From Gelatoporia subvermispora B (taxonomy: Eukaryota; Basidiomycota; Agaricomycetes; Polyporales; Gelatoporiaceae), in assembly GCA_000320605.2 (NCBI GenBank), contig KB445795.1:371867-435866 (forward strand): a DNA stretch of 64,000 nt, in the 5' to 3' direction. Positions 22,274 through 33,881 of this stretch are shown piece by piece. The first letter of the stretch is position 1; every line of letters begins with the position of its first letter. The position numbers and the translations under genes are program-made. The notes beneath the pieces were generated by a model, which worked only from the letters and a program-made list of their open reading frames with translations, was not told the origin of the DNA and did not search any database.

Positions 22274-23581
22274 ATGTCAACGAACAAGGCCGAGGGTCGT
22301 CGCGAGGACGCCCTCGCGAAGCAGCGCTCGCAGATGCGCGAGGAGTTCGAGAGGCAGAAACAGAACATCGTGCAGGAGACCGAGAAAGCGCGTCCGTCCG
22401 CAAGCCGCTTCGTGGGCCAGAACGACTCGATGGAGGACACTCTCAAGAACAATACTGTTGGTCTCGTCAGACTTGAGGACTTCCAGCAGAAGCGCAAGGA
22501 ACTCGAGGAGGCCAAGGCACGCGAGGCCGCGCGGACAAGCGAGCTCAAGTATGTCACGCTCTCTGCTTCCTCTAATGTGCCACTGCGCGCGCGCGCCCTG
22601 TATGCTGGTGGACAGGTGACTGACAGGACGTGGAGAATTGTTTAGGGAGGAACAGAAGCGGGTGAAGAAGCGCAAGAAGACCGCCAAGTCCACCCTTTCG
22701 TTCGCGCTCGACGATGAGGAAGAGGGCGGCGACGGTGAGAGCGGGTCTGCCGAGCCCGAGGGAGCAGACGGGGGCCGCGCGTCAAAGCGCCCCAAATCTC
22801 GCAAGAACCCGAACGTTGACACGTCGTTCCTGCCCGACCGCGAACGCGAGGAGGAGGAGCGTCGGCAGCGTGAGGAGCTGCGGCAGGAATGGCTTCGGAA
22901 GCAGGAGTCGATGAAGAAGGAGGATATCGAGATCACCTACTCGTACTGGGACGGTAGCGGGCACCGCAAGAGCGTCATGGTGAGTGTGTGCTTTGGCACG
23001 TACCGCAGGCGCGCCTGACCACGCAGGTTTATGCACGGGGAATGTCGATTCGCGATGCGTAGTGCAAGAAGGGCGACGAAATTGCAACATTCCTAGAGAA
23101 GTGCAGGCAGCAGCTCCCGGAGCTCAGAGGTGTCGGCGTTGATAACCTCATGTATGTGAAGGTGAGTACGGCAGACGCTTCATGCTTATCTGCCGCTCAA
23201 TAAAGCATTCTAGGAGGATCTCATTATACCTCACGTGTGTCCTGCCACTATTAAGATCACTCACTTTACGCTCATCCCCGATTAGCACTATACCTTTTAC
23301 GACTTCATCGTGAACAAGGCCCGCGGAAAGTCTGGACCGTTATTTAATTTCGATGTCCACGACGACGTCCGCCTTCTGGCGGATGCGACTGTCGAGAAGG
23401 ATGAGTCGCATGCTGGTAAAGTTGTCGAAAGAAGCTGGTACCAACGCAACAAGCATATATTTCCGGCGTCACGATGGGAGGTACGTGCTAACTCGTCTCG
23501 ATCGTGGCAATTCGCTGAGATTGCTCGACTGGTTAGGTCTATGAGCCTGACAAGAGCTACGGAAAGTATACCATCGCATAG
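22274..23581 (+). CDS. xap5: XAP5/FAM50 family nuclear protein
   Basis: Six exons (22274-22548, 22646-22979, 23063-23161, 23214-23234, 23286-23480, 23537-23581) give 322 residues. FAM50/XAP5 proteins are nuclear, linked to spliceosome and chromatin function, and essential or growth-critical in several eukaryotes. The N-terminal half is a charged helix ([33 protein letters not shown]) with a basic KKRKK cluster and an acidic EEE segment. The C-terminal XAP5 domain contains [51 protein letters not shown] and [17 protein letters not shown], an almost complete family signature. Exon 4 is only 21 nt (EDLIIPH), and its recognition must rely on strong neighbours. Confidence 0.95.
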
Positions 23582-23919
23582 GAGCTTGTGGTTTCAATAC
23601 GTCGCTGTGTATATCTTGCTTCCATTATTTTTATGGAGCTTTGGCCACTCCCCATGTGCTACATAAGCAGCCCATATACTTTCCCAGATTCGTCGATCAC
23701 CTCAGCTGCACCGAGACGATCGAGCTGATATCGTCTACAGCCGCCCAGCATCCGAGCCCGTTCGTGGTCTCAATCCCTTCTCATTACTGAAGGACAAAGT
23801 AACGAAAAACAGTCCATCAAGAACCGTAAAAACCGGCGTAAGCTGCGGCACCAGCATCGAAGTGCACAATCAGTCCATGTGTTGTCCGTTCTAGCCCGCC
23901 CTTCACGTATTATGCGTCT
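23582..23919. other. Convergent spacer XAP5/cupredoxin
   Basis: These 338 bp between two 3' ends hold both 3' untranslated regions. No ORF of note was seen. Confidence 0.5.
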
Positions 23920-24689
23920 CTATAGCAGCACTCCCGCCACGACACCCACGGCCGTCATCGCGATCGCCGCGCCGCTCATGCGCACCGCACCCGCGCCATT
24001 GTTGTTGCCTTTGCCTGTCGCGCTTGCGCTAGGCGAGCCCACGCTGCTACTGCCGGTGCCGGAAGCATTGGAGGAGCCAGAACCAGATGCGCCGGACGAG
24101 CCGGACGTGCTCGACGTGGCCGTGCCGTTTGCAGCGGTCGAGTTCATGGCATTTGCCTGGAAAGCGTTGAAGCTCTTCTCCGCTGTCGGGTTCACTGCGA
24201 AGACCATGCCCTGCTCACAGTGGCTGATGTATGTTTATGTGAGTGGCCATCTCGAGTGAGGTATGGACGGTGGACGTACCCGGTCTGACGGCAGTAGAAC
24301 CAGAGCGGTGCGCTCGCGTTGTTGAGCGTGAAGCTCCACTGCGGGAAGGATGTCACGTTCGTCGCGTTGACGAACATGAAGCCCGAGTCGATGCCCGTGG
24401 AACCGTCGGGGTTCGTGAGGTTTTGGCACGGGTTCGCGAACGTCGACTGCGTGACAGTGTGGTTCTTCGCCACGCTAAAATTCGCATTAATCTTTTAGCG
24501 AATCGCACAGGTTCGCACTTAGACAGGCACGCACAATTGGAAGGCGATGGTGTCGCCGACCTGCGCCTGGACGCTGGTCGGGTTGTACGAGAGCGTACCG
24601 TTCTCGCCGACCTTGACGGTCCATGTTGTGTTCTGCGCAAGCGCAGCACCGACGGGGAGGAGAGCAGCAAGGAAAGTGGAGAAACGCAT
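23920..24689 (-). CDS. Secreted, probably GPI-anchored serine-rich cupredoxin
   Basis: Exons 24689-24535, 24474-24280 and 24223-23920 give 217 residues. A signal peptide (MRFSTFLAALLPVGAALA) precedes one plastocyanin-like domain. The type-1 copper ligands are visible: His in KNHTVTQS, then Cys, His and Met in WFYCRQTGHCEQGM (C-x5-H-x4-M spacing). After the domain comes a Ser/Gly/Ala/Thr-rich linker of about 60 residues and a final hydrophobic segment (SGAAIAMTAVGVVAGVLL), as in GPI-anchored fungal cell-surface cupredoxins. The likely place is cell wall or plasma membrane; a redox or copper-binding role is inferred from the family, and the partner is unknown. A leader intron lies upstream (24834-24775). 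Confidence 0.9.
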
Positions 24690-24774
24690 TTTGATTGAGT
24701 GAACGTGAAGGATTAAAAGACTGCGAAATGTGCCAGACACGAGCGAGGGCTAGAACGAAAAGACCGAATCGAGA

Positions 24775-24917
24775 CTGCAGAATGCGACATAGTTAGACTT
24801 GTTTTGCGAGATAGGGAATGAAAGGGGGACTCACCCTGCTCGGAGATGCTGGAAAGTTGGCTGCCGGGGAAGGGGGAGGAGCTGGGTTGCGCGGACGGGC
24901 CTGGGGGCTCTTATAAG
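24775..24917 (-). promoter_or_regulatory. TATA-like box and 5' UTR intron of the cupredoxin gene
   Basis: On the minus strand a TTATAA core sits at 24916-24911. About 77 nt on is a perfect donor GTGAGT (24834), with a TCTAAC branch site and the acceptor CTGCAG ending at 24775, before the ATG at 24689. This fits a TATA promoter with a spliced leader. Confidence 0.45.
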
Positions 24918-25568
24918 TGCCTGATGCTAGTTGGCTTGGCAACTGGGCATGTCTTCGCTCGACCGGGAAAACCAATTGCTATTGGTCGTCCACTCCCGCA
25001 GGACGGACATCTGATTGAGATAAACACTCAGCTGTTGCTTGATGAGAACTGTTCTAGACGTCCTGCACGCGAATTACATCTTTGTTGAGTCGCGGGTGTG
25101 CTATGCACACGTCAACTGACGATCATGGTTGTGACTGGACCTGGGTGGACTTTCGTCCTCTCATTGGCACCCGAGGTCGTGGATATATCTCCGGAGCATT
25201 GTACGCTCCCAGCGATGGACATTACATGAGTATACTACAAGCGGGCGCGGGCGTGGGAAGCCATGCGATTGGCTGGGCGTCACGCGATGGCCACGTCTAT
25301 CATGCTGTCCGAGAGTACAGGATGCGGGACTCGGTCTTGACGGGCAGCAGAGCTGTGCCAAGGTGACAGCCCGAATGTATGGTAGGTAAGTGATAGAGAA
25401 AACCACCATGCGTGCCTTCAGACTAGCTCACGCAGCCTCGTAGCATACACCGTAGAGGGCACTTGTACAGGTACGGGCACTGCATGCGGCTGCTCAGTGC
25501 ACCCGTACAATGCGCATGCAAGACCAGGGGCGGTGGTCGTCACCTTGAATTTCAGGCGCGGAAGGAGG
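24918..25568. other. Spacer between cupredoxin promoter and GUF1 3' end
   Basis: About 650 bp with only short ORFs of unlikely composition. The distal cupredoxin promoter and the GUF1 3' untranslated region must lie here. Confidence 0.4.
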
Positions 25569-28500
25569 TTACGACGACTTGCCAGTCTTCAGCATATCGT
25601 AGAACGCCTCTTGTGGGAGGTCAACTGTTCCCACTCTCTTCATGCGCTTCTTGCTCTCTTTCTGATTGTTCAGATGCTTAAGCTTACGTTCATGGTGTCC
25701 TACGCAGCCAAAACATATCAGAATGCAGACGACGGCAAGCGGGGAAGCACAATCAATTACCTCCGTATAATCCTGCTGTGACATCTGCGCGGTAGGCAGA
25801 GAGCGTCTCGCGCGCGATGATTCTGCGCCCCACGGCGGCCTGAATGGGCACCTCGAACATCTGTCGTGGAATAATTTTATCTGCGCAGCCTCTCCGCTGA
25901 GTAATGAAACATTAGGAAGCAAGGCACTTCACATACGCAGTTTCTTGACCCATGCCCTGCCAACTGCTTGCTCGGCGGAGCGGTGGACAATGAGCGCCAA
26001 CGCATCCACCGGTTTGTTATTGAGTAGGAATGTCATCTAATGGACAGCAATTTCAACGGTGTGAACGACGGAACGGTCCGTAGCTCCGTACCTTGACCAA
26101 CTTGCTGGGTTGGTAGCCAGCGTCTTCGTAGCTGTGAGTAATCGGTGAGCTCGCTGATAAACGTGCCCACTAGCTCCACTCACTCGAAGCTAGCAAATCC
26201 AGAGCTACGACTCTTCAACTGGTCAAAGAAGTCCGTAACAATTTCGGTAAGGGGCAGATTGCAAGTAAGAATAGTCCGTCCTGAGCTCCCGCTGGAGTCT
26301 AGGTAGCGGTGGTCTAGGTCTTCGGCACGGTGCGAGAAGCACAGATCCATCATCTCGCCGAGATATTCTGTATACGGAACGGGATTGAGCACGCATTCAG
26401 CAATCAACGTGGTAAACACAGGAGACTACCTTGCGGGACAATTATAGATGCCTTCACGATGGGCTCCTGGACCTCAACAACCCGATTTGTACTGTCTGTC
26501 ACGTCGGGGAATTCGGTGGGGTTACTGACGGTCTCGACTCTATCGTGGTAGACCACTGAAGAGCAGAAACGTGGAATGAGCTGTGAGTAGGAGTAGCCTC
26601 AGTGTGGGAAGGTTCCCCAGCTAACCTTTGTAAGGCACCGTAGGTGCTGTAATGATGACATTAGCATCATATTCATCCTCTAATCGCTGCCGGAAGACAT
26701 CCATGTGCAAGGTTCCCAGGAAGCCCAGACGGCATCCCTGTCCGAGCGCGGTTGATGACTCGCGAGTCACTTCCACACTCCGGTCGGTGAGAGTCAGCTA
26801 TGATAAACAGGTCATGAGGATAAGGGCCACTGGAAAGTGAAGGTGCGGTAGACAGACCCGTTTAATTGACTCCTCCAGCTTCAGAAAGTCGTTGCTATCA
26901 ATTGGATAAACCCCTGCGTAAACCTGGACTACGTGAGAAAGATCGGATGCTGTGACAAGACAAATTGCACACCATGGCCTTCGCAGGCTTGAATCCAGGC
27001 ATTGGCTCGACTGGTACACCAGCTCTATGGAGAGTGTCTCCGATATGGGCTAATTTGGATGCGTCAAAACAAGAAACTCGAGCATTGTATTAGGAAAGAA
27101 AGTACCTTCGGACGACTCCTTCATGTTGCATGCAATATAACCTACTTGACCAGGACGAAGACTGGTAGTAGGAACCTCTTCCGGATGCATTATCCCAAGC
27201 TCAGTTACCTCATATTTCTTTCGGGTATAACAAGAGGCAATCTTATCGCCTGCACCGTCATCAGCACCTCAGAGCTTAGTTGACGTAGACAGAGAAGTGT
27301 TCTAGTAAGTCGCTAGAACTCACCCTTGCGAAGGACACCCTCACGTATATTAACCAGCGATATTACCCCGCGATAGCGATCGTACCTGGCGGCAAACAAA
27401 ATTAGCACACCCGTGACGTCGGGGGACTGGGGCCCAAGATACGTACGATGAATCAAACAGGAATGCTTTCAGAGGCGCCGTTGCCTCACCTGTAGGTGGA
27501 GGTATTCTCTCTATAATTGCTCTCAATACTGCGTCAACGCCTTTCCCTGTCTTCGCCGAAATCTGGATGACCTCTTCCGGGTCGATACCGAAAGCTGCCT
27601 GCATCTGCACAGCGATCTGCTCTGGCTGAGCAGCCGGGAGATCAATCTACCGAGGGACATTGTATGAGGCACTGTGTAATATGGTGCATTGTGCATTTAC
27701 CTTGTTAAGCACAGGTATAATCTTGAGACCACGTTCTACAGCGACATTGAAGACCGAGATAGACTGCGCTTGCACGCCTTGCGTTGCGTCAACCAGGAGT
27801 AGAGCGCCTTGACACGCAGCCAGAGAGCGAGAGACCTCCCACGCGAAGTCGACATGACCCTGCCATGAGCAGGCGCATTAGTGTACAATTCTCACAGACC
27901 ATGTAAATGAACCAACAGGCGTGTCAATGAGGTTGAGCAGGTATTTTCGTCCGTCGAAGGGGTGGACCATGCTGTGAACCGAAATTAAACAACATGTTCC
28001 GTGTGTTCTTCTCCAGCCTCACCTTGCAGTCTGCGCCTTCACTAGATGTGTGTAAGCAGAGGATAGTTTGAGACGTCCTCATGAACACAGTACCTGTGAT
28101 GCCCCGCTCACGCTCGACCTTCAGCTTGTCCAACACTTGTTGATTAAGACCTTTCTGCGCCCTCTCGATTGTACCGGTAAGCTATCTCAAACAGTTAGTA
28201 TCTTGCCTTTCCTCACAATAGCAAGAATGAACCTCAAGGAGCCTATATTCGGGTTTGAGATGTGTCATGTATGATTCAGAAGTCGGTCATACCTGTCGGC
28301 GAGAGTCGATTTACCATGGTCTGCCAGACCAGTCAGTCGAACGTCGGTATGCAGTCATTCGGACGCATTCACCAATATGAGCAATTATAGAGAAGTTCCT
28401 AAGGTGCTCATTAAGCTCAGACACAATGAGCGCGGTATCTATAACATACCTGATTACATCACGTTCAAAATCCTCCACACGCACTAACTTCTTCGCCCGT

Positions 28501-28619
28501 GCGCATGGCGTTGTGGCGAAGAGTCTCACAGCCAGCGGGATGCCTTGCCATGGTATGCTAGCATACTTCTGGTGTCTCTGAAAGATATTCAAACAGGCCC
28601 GGCGCCATCCCGGTAGCAT
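25569..28619 (-). CDS. GUF1: GUF1, mitochondrial LepA/EF4-type translation GTPase
   Basis: Twenty exons from 28619-28450 to 25699-25569 sum to 658 residues. GUF1 is the mitochondrial form of back-translocating elongation factor 4 and binds mitoribosomes under stress. A basic mitochondrial leader ([13 protein letters not shown]) precedes the GTPase domain. The P-loop is [18 protein letters not shown], split over four exons. G2 is in [14 protein letters not shown]3 is [13 protein letters not shown]4 is VLNKIDLP, and G5 is QISAKTGKG. Domains III-V follow ([41 protein letters not shown]). The LepA-specific tail has [13 protein letters not shown] and [17 protein letters not shown]. Exons 4 and 6 are 10 nt and 19 nt. 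A TACTAAC branch site is visible in intron 4. It is divergent from cwf18 with 187 bp between ATGs. Confidence 0.97.
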
Positions 28620-28806
28620 TCCACCCCAGGTAGTCGTTCGCTAAGCCGTAGAAAGACAGACACTAGTGTGCGCGAGCCGGGCGTGTCGCGGCAAATGGAT
28701 GCGAGTGGTATGCTTAGTCAGCAACGACCTGTCCAAGTTCGCTCACGCCGGCGGCTTGTGGTAGAAACTCTCCTTCACGTCCTCAGACGCTAATTTGTCG
28801 CTCATC

Positions 28807-29470
28807 ATGTCTCTCGCCGATACTTCAGAAGCTCGCAAAGCGCGTCTGATTGCTCTACGGAAACGCAAGGCTGGTGAAGCCGTTGAGGAGGGGTATGTGG
28901 TCTATTCAATGCAGTGCGGTCTGCGCCACATTGACTTACTGCAGTTCTGCATGTTAGTGTTGGGGAGGAGTCGGTTATCAGGCACCGACTGTTCGACCCG
29001 GAGACACGGACATTGAAGAAACATGGCGAAGACGTTGAGATGCAAGATACCGTAGAGAAGAAAGTTGAAGGGCTCGCAGAACAGATCATTGCTGAGGATG
29101 CCCAGCGAAGAGCGCAAGACCTGGTGCGTCCCCCCGGTCCAAGTCCAGTCCAGTATACTTCAGTAGCTTATCGTTCACTTCTCCATAGGACCTCTTCAAC
29201 ATCGCACCAAAAAGACCAAATTGGGACTTGAAACGAGAAATGGACAAGAAACTCGCGAAGCTGGAACGCAGGACGCAAGAAGCCATTCATACGCTAATCC
29301 GTGTGTAACCTATTGACGTAGATCTTGAACCCGTGCCTCATTCATTGTCAACAGGGCAAAGGCTTGCTGCGCATGCGCAGAAGGGCCAGTCCGACGATAT
29401 CGTTGGCGCTATGCGTGCCCAGGAGAAGGCCAGCGAGCTGGAAGATCCCACATCAGACGAGGAAGACTGA
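28807..29470 (+). CDS. cwf18: Spliceosome-associated protein cwf18/CCDC12
   Basis: Exons 28807-28892, 28958-29123, 29189-29300 and 29355-29470 give 159 residues. Members belong to the Prp19/Cdc5-associated spliceosome. Matching features are the N-terminal helix EARKARLIALRKRKAGE, then RHRLFDPETRTLKKHGED, a central Glu-rich helix, DLFNIAPKRPNWDLKRE, and the coiled coil DKKLAKLERRTQEAIHTLIR, ending in an acidic DEED tail. Length fits the family (140-170). The intron 1 acceptor is the second AG (ATGTTAG at 28957); using the first would create a stop. It is convergent with the WOPR gene. Confidence 0.9.
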
Positions 29471-29762
29471 ACCTTCTCTGCCTCGCGCTCGCTCCTTCCA
29501 TGTATATTCCTCTTCCTGTACGATGTGCAACGGCAATCTGTATTTTTAGGAACGCACACATCAACCTTGCCAAGCCCGCTCTGCACTTGGATTCCCCTCG
29601 CTTGGCGTCGCATCCGCCCGAATAGCTCTGGTATACAATGCTTATACGTGGTAACATATTTCCCAATATCAATACAACGCGGCCCACGCGAGGCCCGCCG
29701 CATCTAGTCCCATAGATGTGAAAGGTACCGATTTCACCGCCGTCCTCCGCCAGGGAGTGCGT

Positions 29763-30708
29763 CTACAAGATTGGCCGCGAGTTGAGCATCTGTATCATCC
29801 GCTGGTCCTCGGCCATGCGCGGGAGCGCGCGGTGGTGCGTGCTGTGTGCGCCGTACGGCGACGTCGCGATCGCGGTCTGAAGTGATGGCAATACGACGCC
29901 TGGATCGCGTTTTCCGTTCACGCGTGCGCTGGGTGTGCCCGGACGAGAGGGGGGCGGGGGGGACGACGCGCCTATTGAGGATGCGGCATCAGAGGTACGT
30001 GAGCGCGCCTTGCCGCTGCGATATACTCCCGGGGGCACGGAGAGGCCGCGCAAGAGAGGATCCTGGTCGGTCGTCGAAATATTTGGCAGATCGGCGTATG
30101 TGAAGTAGGCTGTCAGATGCCACTTGCGCGGCTTAGCATTTGCGGCGGTCTGTACCCAGGCAGAGTATGCTTGCTTCACAAGCCCTGTGGGATGCCGGTC
30201 GCTGCGGTCAAAATGGGATTGTGCGGAAGAGGACCATGTCCGAGAAGGCCCTTCAACGAAGCGGAAAGTACATCTGAACGTGGAATTAAATCAGATGCTG
30301 CGGCTGCGCACGACAGATGCTAACGCACTTTGGTGATTGCTCATTGGCTAGTTCATCTCCGACTTTCTCGTCGTAGAATAGGTACGGCTACCGGACATAT
30401 CGCAAATGAAGTTAGCGCAAGGCACAACGTCACGCAGCAATGAAAATCACCTCGCGCATTCTGGACTGACTCCATACACGGCCGTCCGTCCACCTTTTTA
30501 ATCCCATCTCGTCGTCGCTCTCTTCCCACACAAAGAGCGCACCAGAGACAATATACATTGACCTCTCCATTTCGTTCAGCCGCCGCTGGACTGGCTTCAG
30601 CAGTCCTTGGCGGACGGCTTCGAAGACTCTGTGGGCGTCTGCCGCGTCGCGTACATGAAGGCGAGGGTGTGTGGGTCGTTGTGTATCCTGGGCGGGTGCG
30701 TAGAACAT
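29763..30708 (-). CDS. WOPR-domain (Gti1/Pac2) transcription factor
   Basis: Exons 30708-30451, 30387-30329 and 30273-29763 give 275 residues. The WOPR domain starts within the first 20 residues: LHVRDAADAHRVFEAVRQG, then LNEMERSMYIVSGALFVWEE and the invariant KRWTDGRVWSQSRMRE that reads DNA in Wor1/Ryp1. The second half (VKQAYSAW, RKWHLTAYFTYADL) follows after a linker carrying YLFYDE. WOPR proteins are fungal master switches of morphology and sporulation; the Gti1/Pac2 branch in fission yeast responds to gluconate and nutrients. The C-terminal 90 residues are Ser/Pro-rich. No introns interrupt the DNA-contact motif. The long upstream region (1.8 kb) fits a regulated gene. Which WOPR subfamily it belongs to cannot be decided here. 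Confidence 0.86.
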
Positions 30709-32512
30709 GGTAGCGATGAATAGTGATTCGGTTGAGTCGCGACGGCAATCGTAATATTTGCGAAACGCGGAATAGAGGGCGTCTGCGGGTCTGGCGAGTC
30801 AGGGAGTCGTGTTCGGGCAGATTTAAAGGTGGAGCATTTATGCATTCCCTGACGGAGGCACCCACGGGGATGCTGTAAACGGACGTCCAAAGTTTCAGTT
30901 CATTCCCAAACGGTACCGTGAACGAGGACGATTCGCGCCGGGAAGATGCATCCCTTTGCGCTGTGCCGCTCCAGAGCATTACGGAGTCTGAGAATGCGGC
31001 AGGAGCAGTCAATTACTGTCACGCACGGGCGGTTCCCGCGAAATGGCATCGAGGGCCGCCGGGGCCACCATCACACCCTGGCGCACGCGTCCCCGGGTCG
31101 ACACGAGACATGACGGGGGATGCCCAAACCGATAGCGTGCGATAGACGAAAACGCCGCTTAGGTTTGTCAGGAACGACTCTGTTTCGCGGCAGGGAAGGG
31201 GAAGGTCAGAACCGCGGATGATGAAAAGGGCCCGGAGGGGTGGGACGCATATTGGCGCACTGTATAGAGCAGATATCTGCCTTCCACGACTGTCTTCGTC
31301 AAAATGAGTAGTCTCGGGCACGTTTCAGAAGCTCCAGAGCTCGAACGACTCTAATCCGCACCGATCCGGGCAACTTTGCTAACCGTGGAGGACGTTCTCA
31401 GCCTGCGCAGAATGCGACCGCATATGGCGATTTAGTCGCGGGCTGCATGCAAGGCGTGTTCTCACCAAAACAGACTGGTAGAATTTCACAACGATGTAGG
31501 GGGCAGTGCACGGCTCGCGCGGCAAGGTATAGTAAAAAGCTGATAGGTGTCGAGTTGACGAGCGTTTACCCTTACGCGCGCTGTCCTACAACCCTGGCTT
31601 GTTCCTGTCATAGCGACATGCCGACTTGGCAGTCATACGTCGGATACAGCCGTTCAGGCATACTCCTTGCTGACCGGATATGAAGGCGCCGCCCACGTCA
31701 GCGAGCAGGCTCAATATGAGGATAGAATCGGCCGTTATAGACAGTATACTTACGGAGTGCTGCGCATGGTCTCAGGAAGGTGCGAGTCGAGGGAGCACTA
31801 CGTAACCGAGGGGGCGGACACCAGCGTATCTGATTGATTTGGACAGACGCGCTGCAGCGTCTGGCCGGAGCGTGAACTTGGAGGAGGTTTCCCGGGGGCG
31901 AGGCAGCCGCGAGAAAGTGTGGAGGAGAGCTTCACACACCTGGAGAGGGGTAGAGCACATGTGCAGCGATAAGCAGGCCGACGACAAGGAAAATGATGCG
32001 CAGGGCCGTCGGTCAGGGCGCATTCGCGAGCACGGGCAACCCTGCGGAGTGCGGGGGACGCTAGACAAATTGTTAGCGAAAGCAAAAGCAGCCTTGCGAG
32101 ACATTCGGAAGCGAGACGGCGTAGGGTGACTTCAATCAAAGCTGCTCATCTCCAGAATTGGGAGCTCAGGAGAAGCCATGCGCCGGTAAAAGGTGGACTT
32201 TGAGTGGGATCATCTGTCACTGTCATATCTAGGGCCCAGATACATTATTTGCAAGCACGATTGGTCGCAGTGCCTCGCGTTGATGTCGGGCCATTCGAGC
32301 AGACCTCCTTGTCAGATTCGGACCAGGTCATAAGATGAACTCGCTGTTCCCAAGGCTCGTTTTTAGCGCTCGTATGATCATAGGCGCGTATCACGTGATA
32401 TGAGCGCTCAGACGGTTAGTCGGTGGCACCCAGTCCCATCGAGCCAGCTACATACCACTGGCCGATCCTCCACGGCCTCTTTTTACGCCATTGTTGTTAC
32501 TCGTTCGCTACT
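30709..32512. promoter_or_regulatory. Intergenic region between WOPR gene and Elongin A, both promoters
   Basis: About 1.8 kb between two opposed starts. On the minus strand ORFs are open for up to 219 codons (30353-31012) but overlap the WOPR frame and show no motif. This is probably promoter and leader of the WOPR gene, with the Elongin A promoter at the right end. Confidence 0.4.
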
Positions 32513-33881
32513 ATGCCGTACGAAAGTGACGACTTAGGTCAACCCGCTTACCGCATCTTGTCTCTTGTCCAATATTGCCAACGCGGTGAGCCTCTTTGAC
32601 TTGTCATAGAACACAGCAACGCCTCATTCTGATCCCGCTTCCACAGTCCTCGTAGCAAACGCAGAAGGTATGGCCCCATCTTGTCCGACTTGACCTATTG
32701 CATTAGCTGACGGCGCTTCCCAGGCATCGCGAGCCTTGGCAACGGTCTACGCTATGACCTAATCAAACCGATTCTTGAATCATGTTCCGCCGACTCACTG
32801 CTCAGACTCGAGCAAGCTAGCCCTGTCAGTCGAACACTGTATCTGCGAAAGTGCATCGACTCATTGCTCTCACTCTTAGTACCTCGAGGAGCACACCCCA
32901 GGTAAGCAGTCATGGTCCTGTCAGACAATCATCTGTGAAACGTTGATTGCCATAGAGATATGGAAGAATCTATGCATGCGCACCTATCCTATATTAGCAC
33001 ATCAGTACAGGACTAACTCTGTTGAAGAACCCGAATCCTGGCGTGACCAATACTTTGTACGTCTTCGCCGCAACCTCATTCCATATCTACTACATCCATA
33101 CTCATGATCGGATCTCCGGGTAGGTTCAACGCGACCTAGAGGCACAGCGCCTTGAGGCGGTAGGCTCTCGCTTACGAAACCAGCGTGCAGAGGCAGAGGA
33201 GCGCAAGAAAGAGTCTTCCATCAAGATCACTGACCGTCTGCCTCCCGCCAAGCGATCACGCGGATGTAAGTCTACGTTTCACAATCCCCTCCACTTCCAA
33301 TATCTCTGCTTCATCATCTATCTTGTCCCATTCACATCACTTCGAACATGAAGCTGAACAAATCCGCAGGGATACCTACACAACCAAAGTCGCTCTTGCA
33401 GAAGACGCGCTCGGAAGCCGCCCGTATGCACAAGGGCATCTACGGCATGCGTATGCTGCCAATGCCCAAAGCTAAGGATTACACTCGCACCGCGTCTTCA
33501 TCGAACACTCGACCATATGTCCCTCCAGCTGCATCATCATCGGGTTCTGCCAACTCCTCCAGGCCACAATCCTCCGCACCCGTCCAGGGAAGTCGTCTGA
33601 CTGTGACCGCCGTGCCCCGCCGCCCGGCGCCTCCCCCAACATTGAAGCCTTCAACAAGTTCGGCAAGGAGCATCGCATCTACTAGCAGCAACAAAGCATC
33701 ACCGCCCAAGCCCACCATGATATTCAATTCTCAGGACACCCCGCCGAAGTCGCCGGCACCGCCTCCCCCGCAAACATCGCCAAATACGCTTACCGCAAAA
33801 CCTCCACTGGCAAAGAAGGACAAGACATCGACACTCTTCATGCCCAAGCACCGCGCACACTCGCAGCTGCCCGCCCGGTGA
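32513..33881 (+). CDS. ELA1: Elongin-A (SIII transcription elongation subunit / ubiquitin ligase adaptor)
   Basis: Seven exons (32513-32585, 32647-32667, 32724-32824, 32880-32901, 32956-33056, 33124-33265, 33370-33881) give 323 residues. Elongin A binds Elongin C through a BC-box and either stimulates Pol II or, with a cullin, marks stalled Pol II for degradation. Family blocks: SLGNGLRYDLIKPILESCSA (BC-box start), LLRLEQASPYLEEHTPEIWK, NLCMRTYPI and ESWRDQYF, then a basic helix with RLPPAKRSRG. The C-terminal 170 residues are low-complexity Ser/Pro with KGIYGMRMLPMPKA, a motif seen after the Elongin-A domain. Two exons are 21 and 22 nt; splicing them out still keeps or breaks frame respectively, so both are needed for the conserved order. 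Confidence 0.87.
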
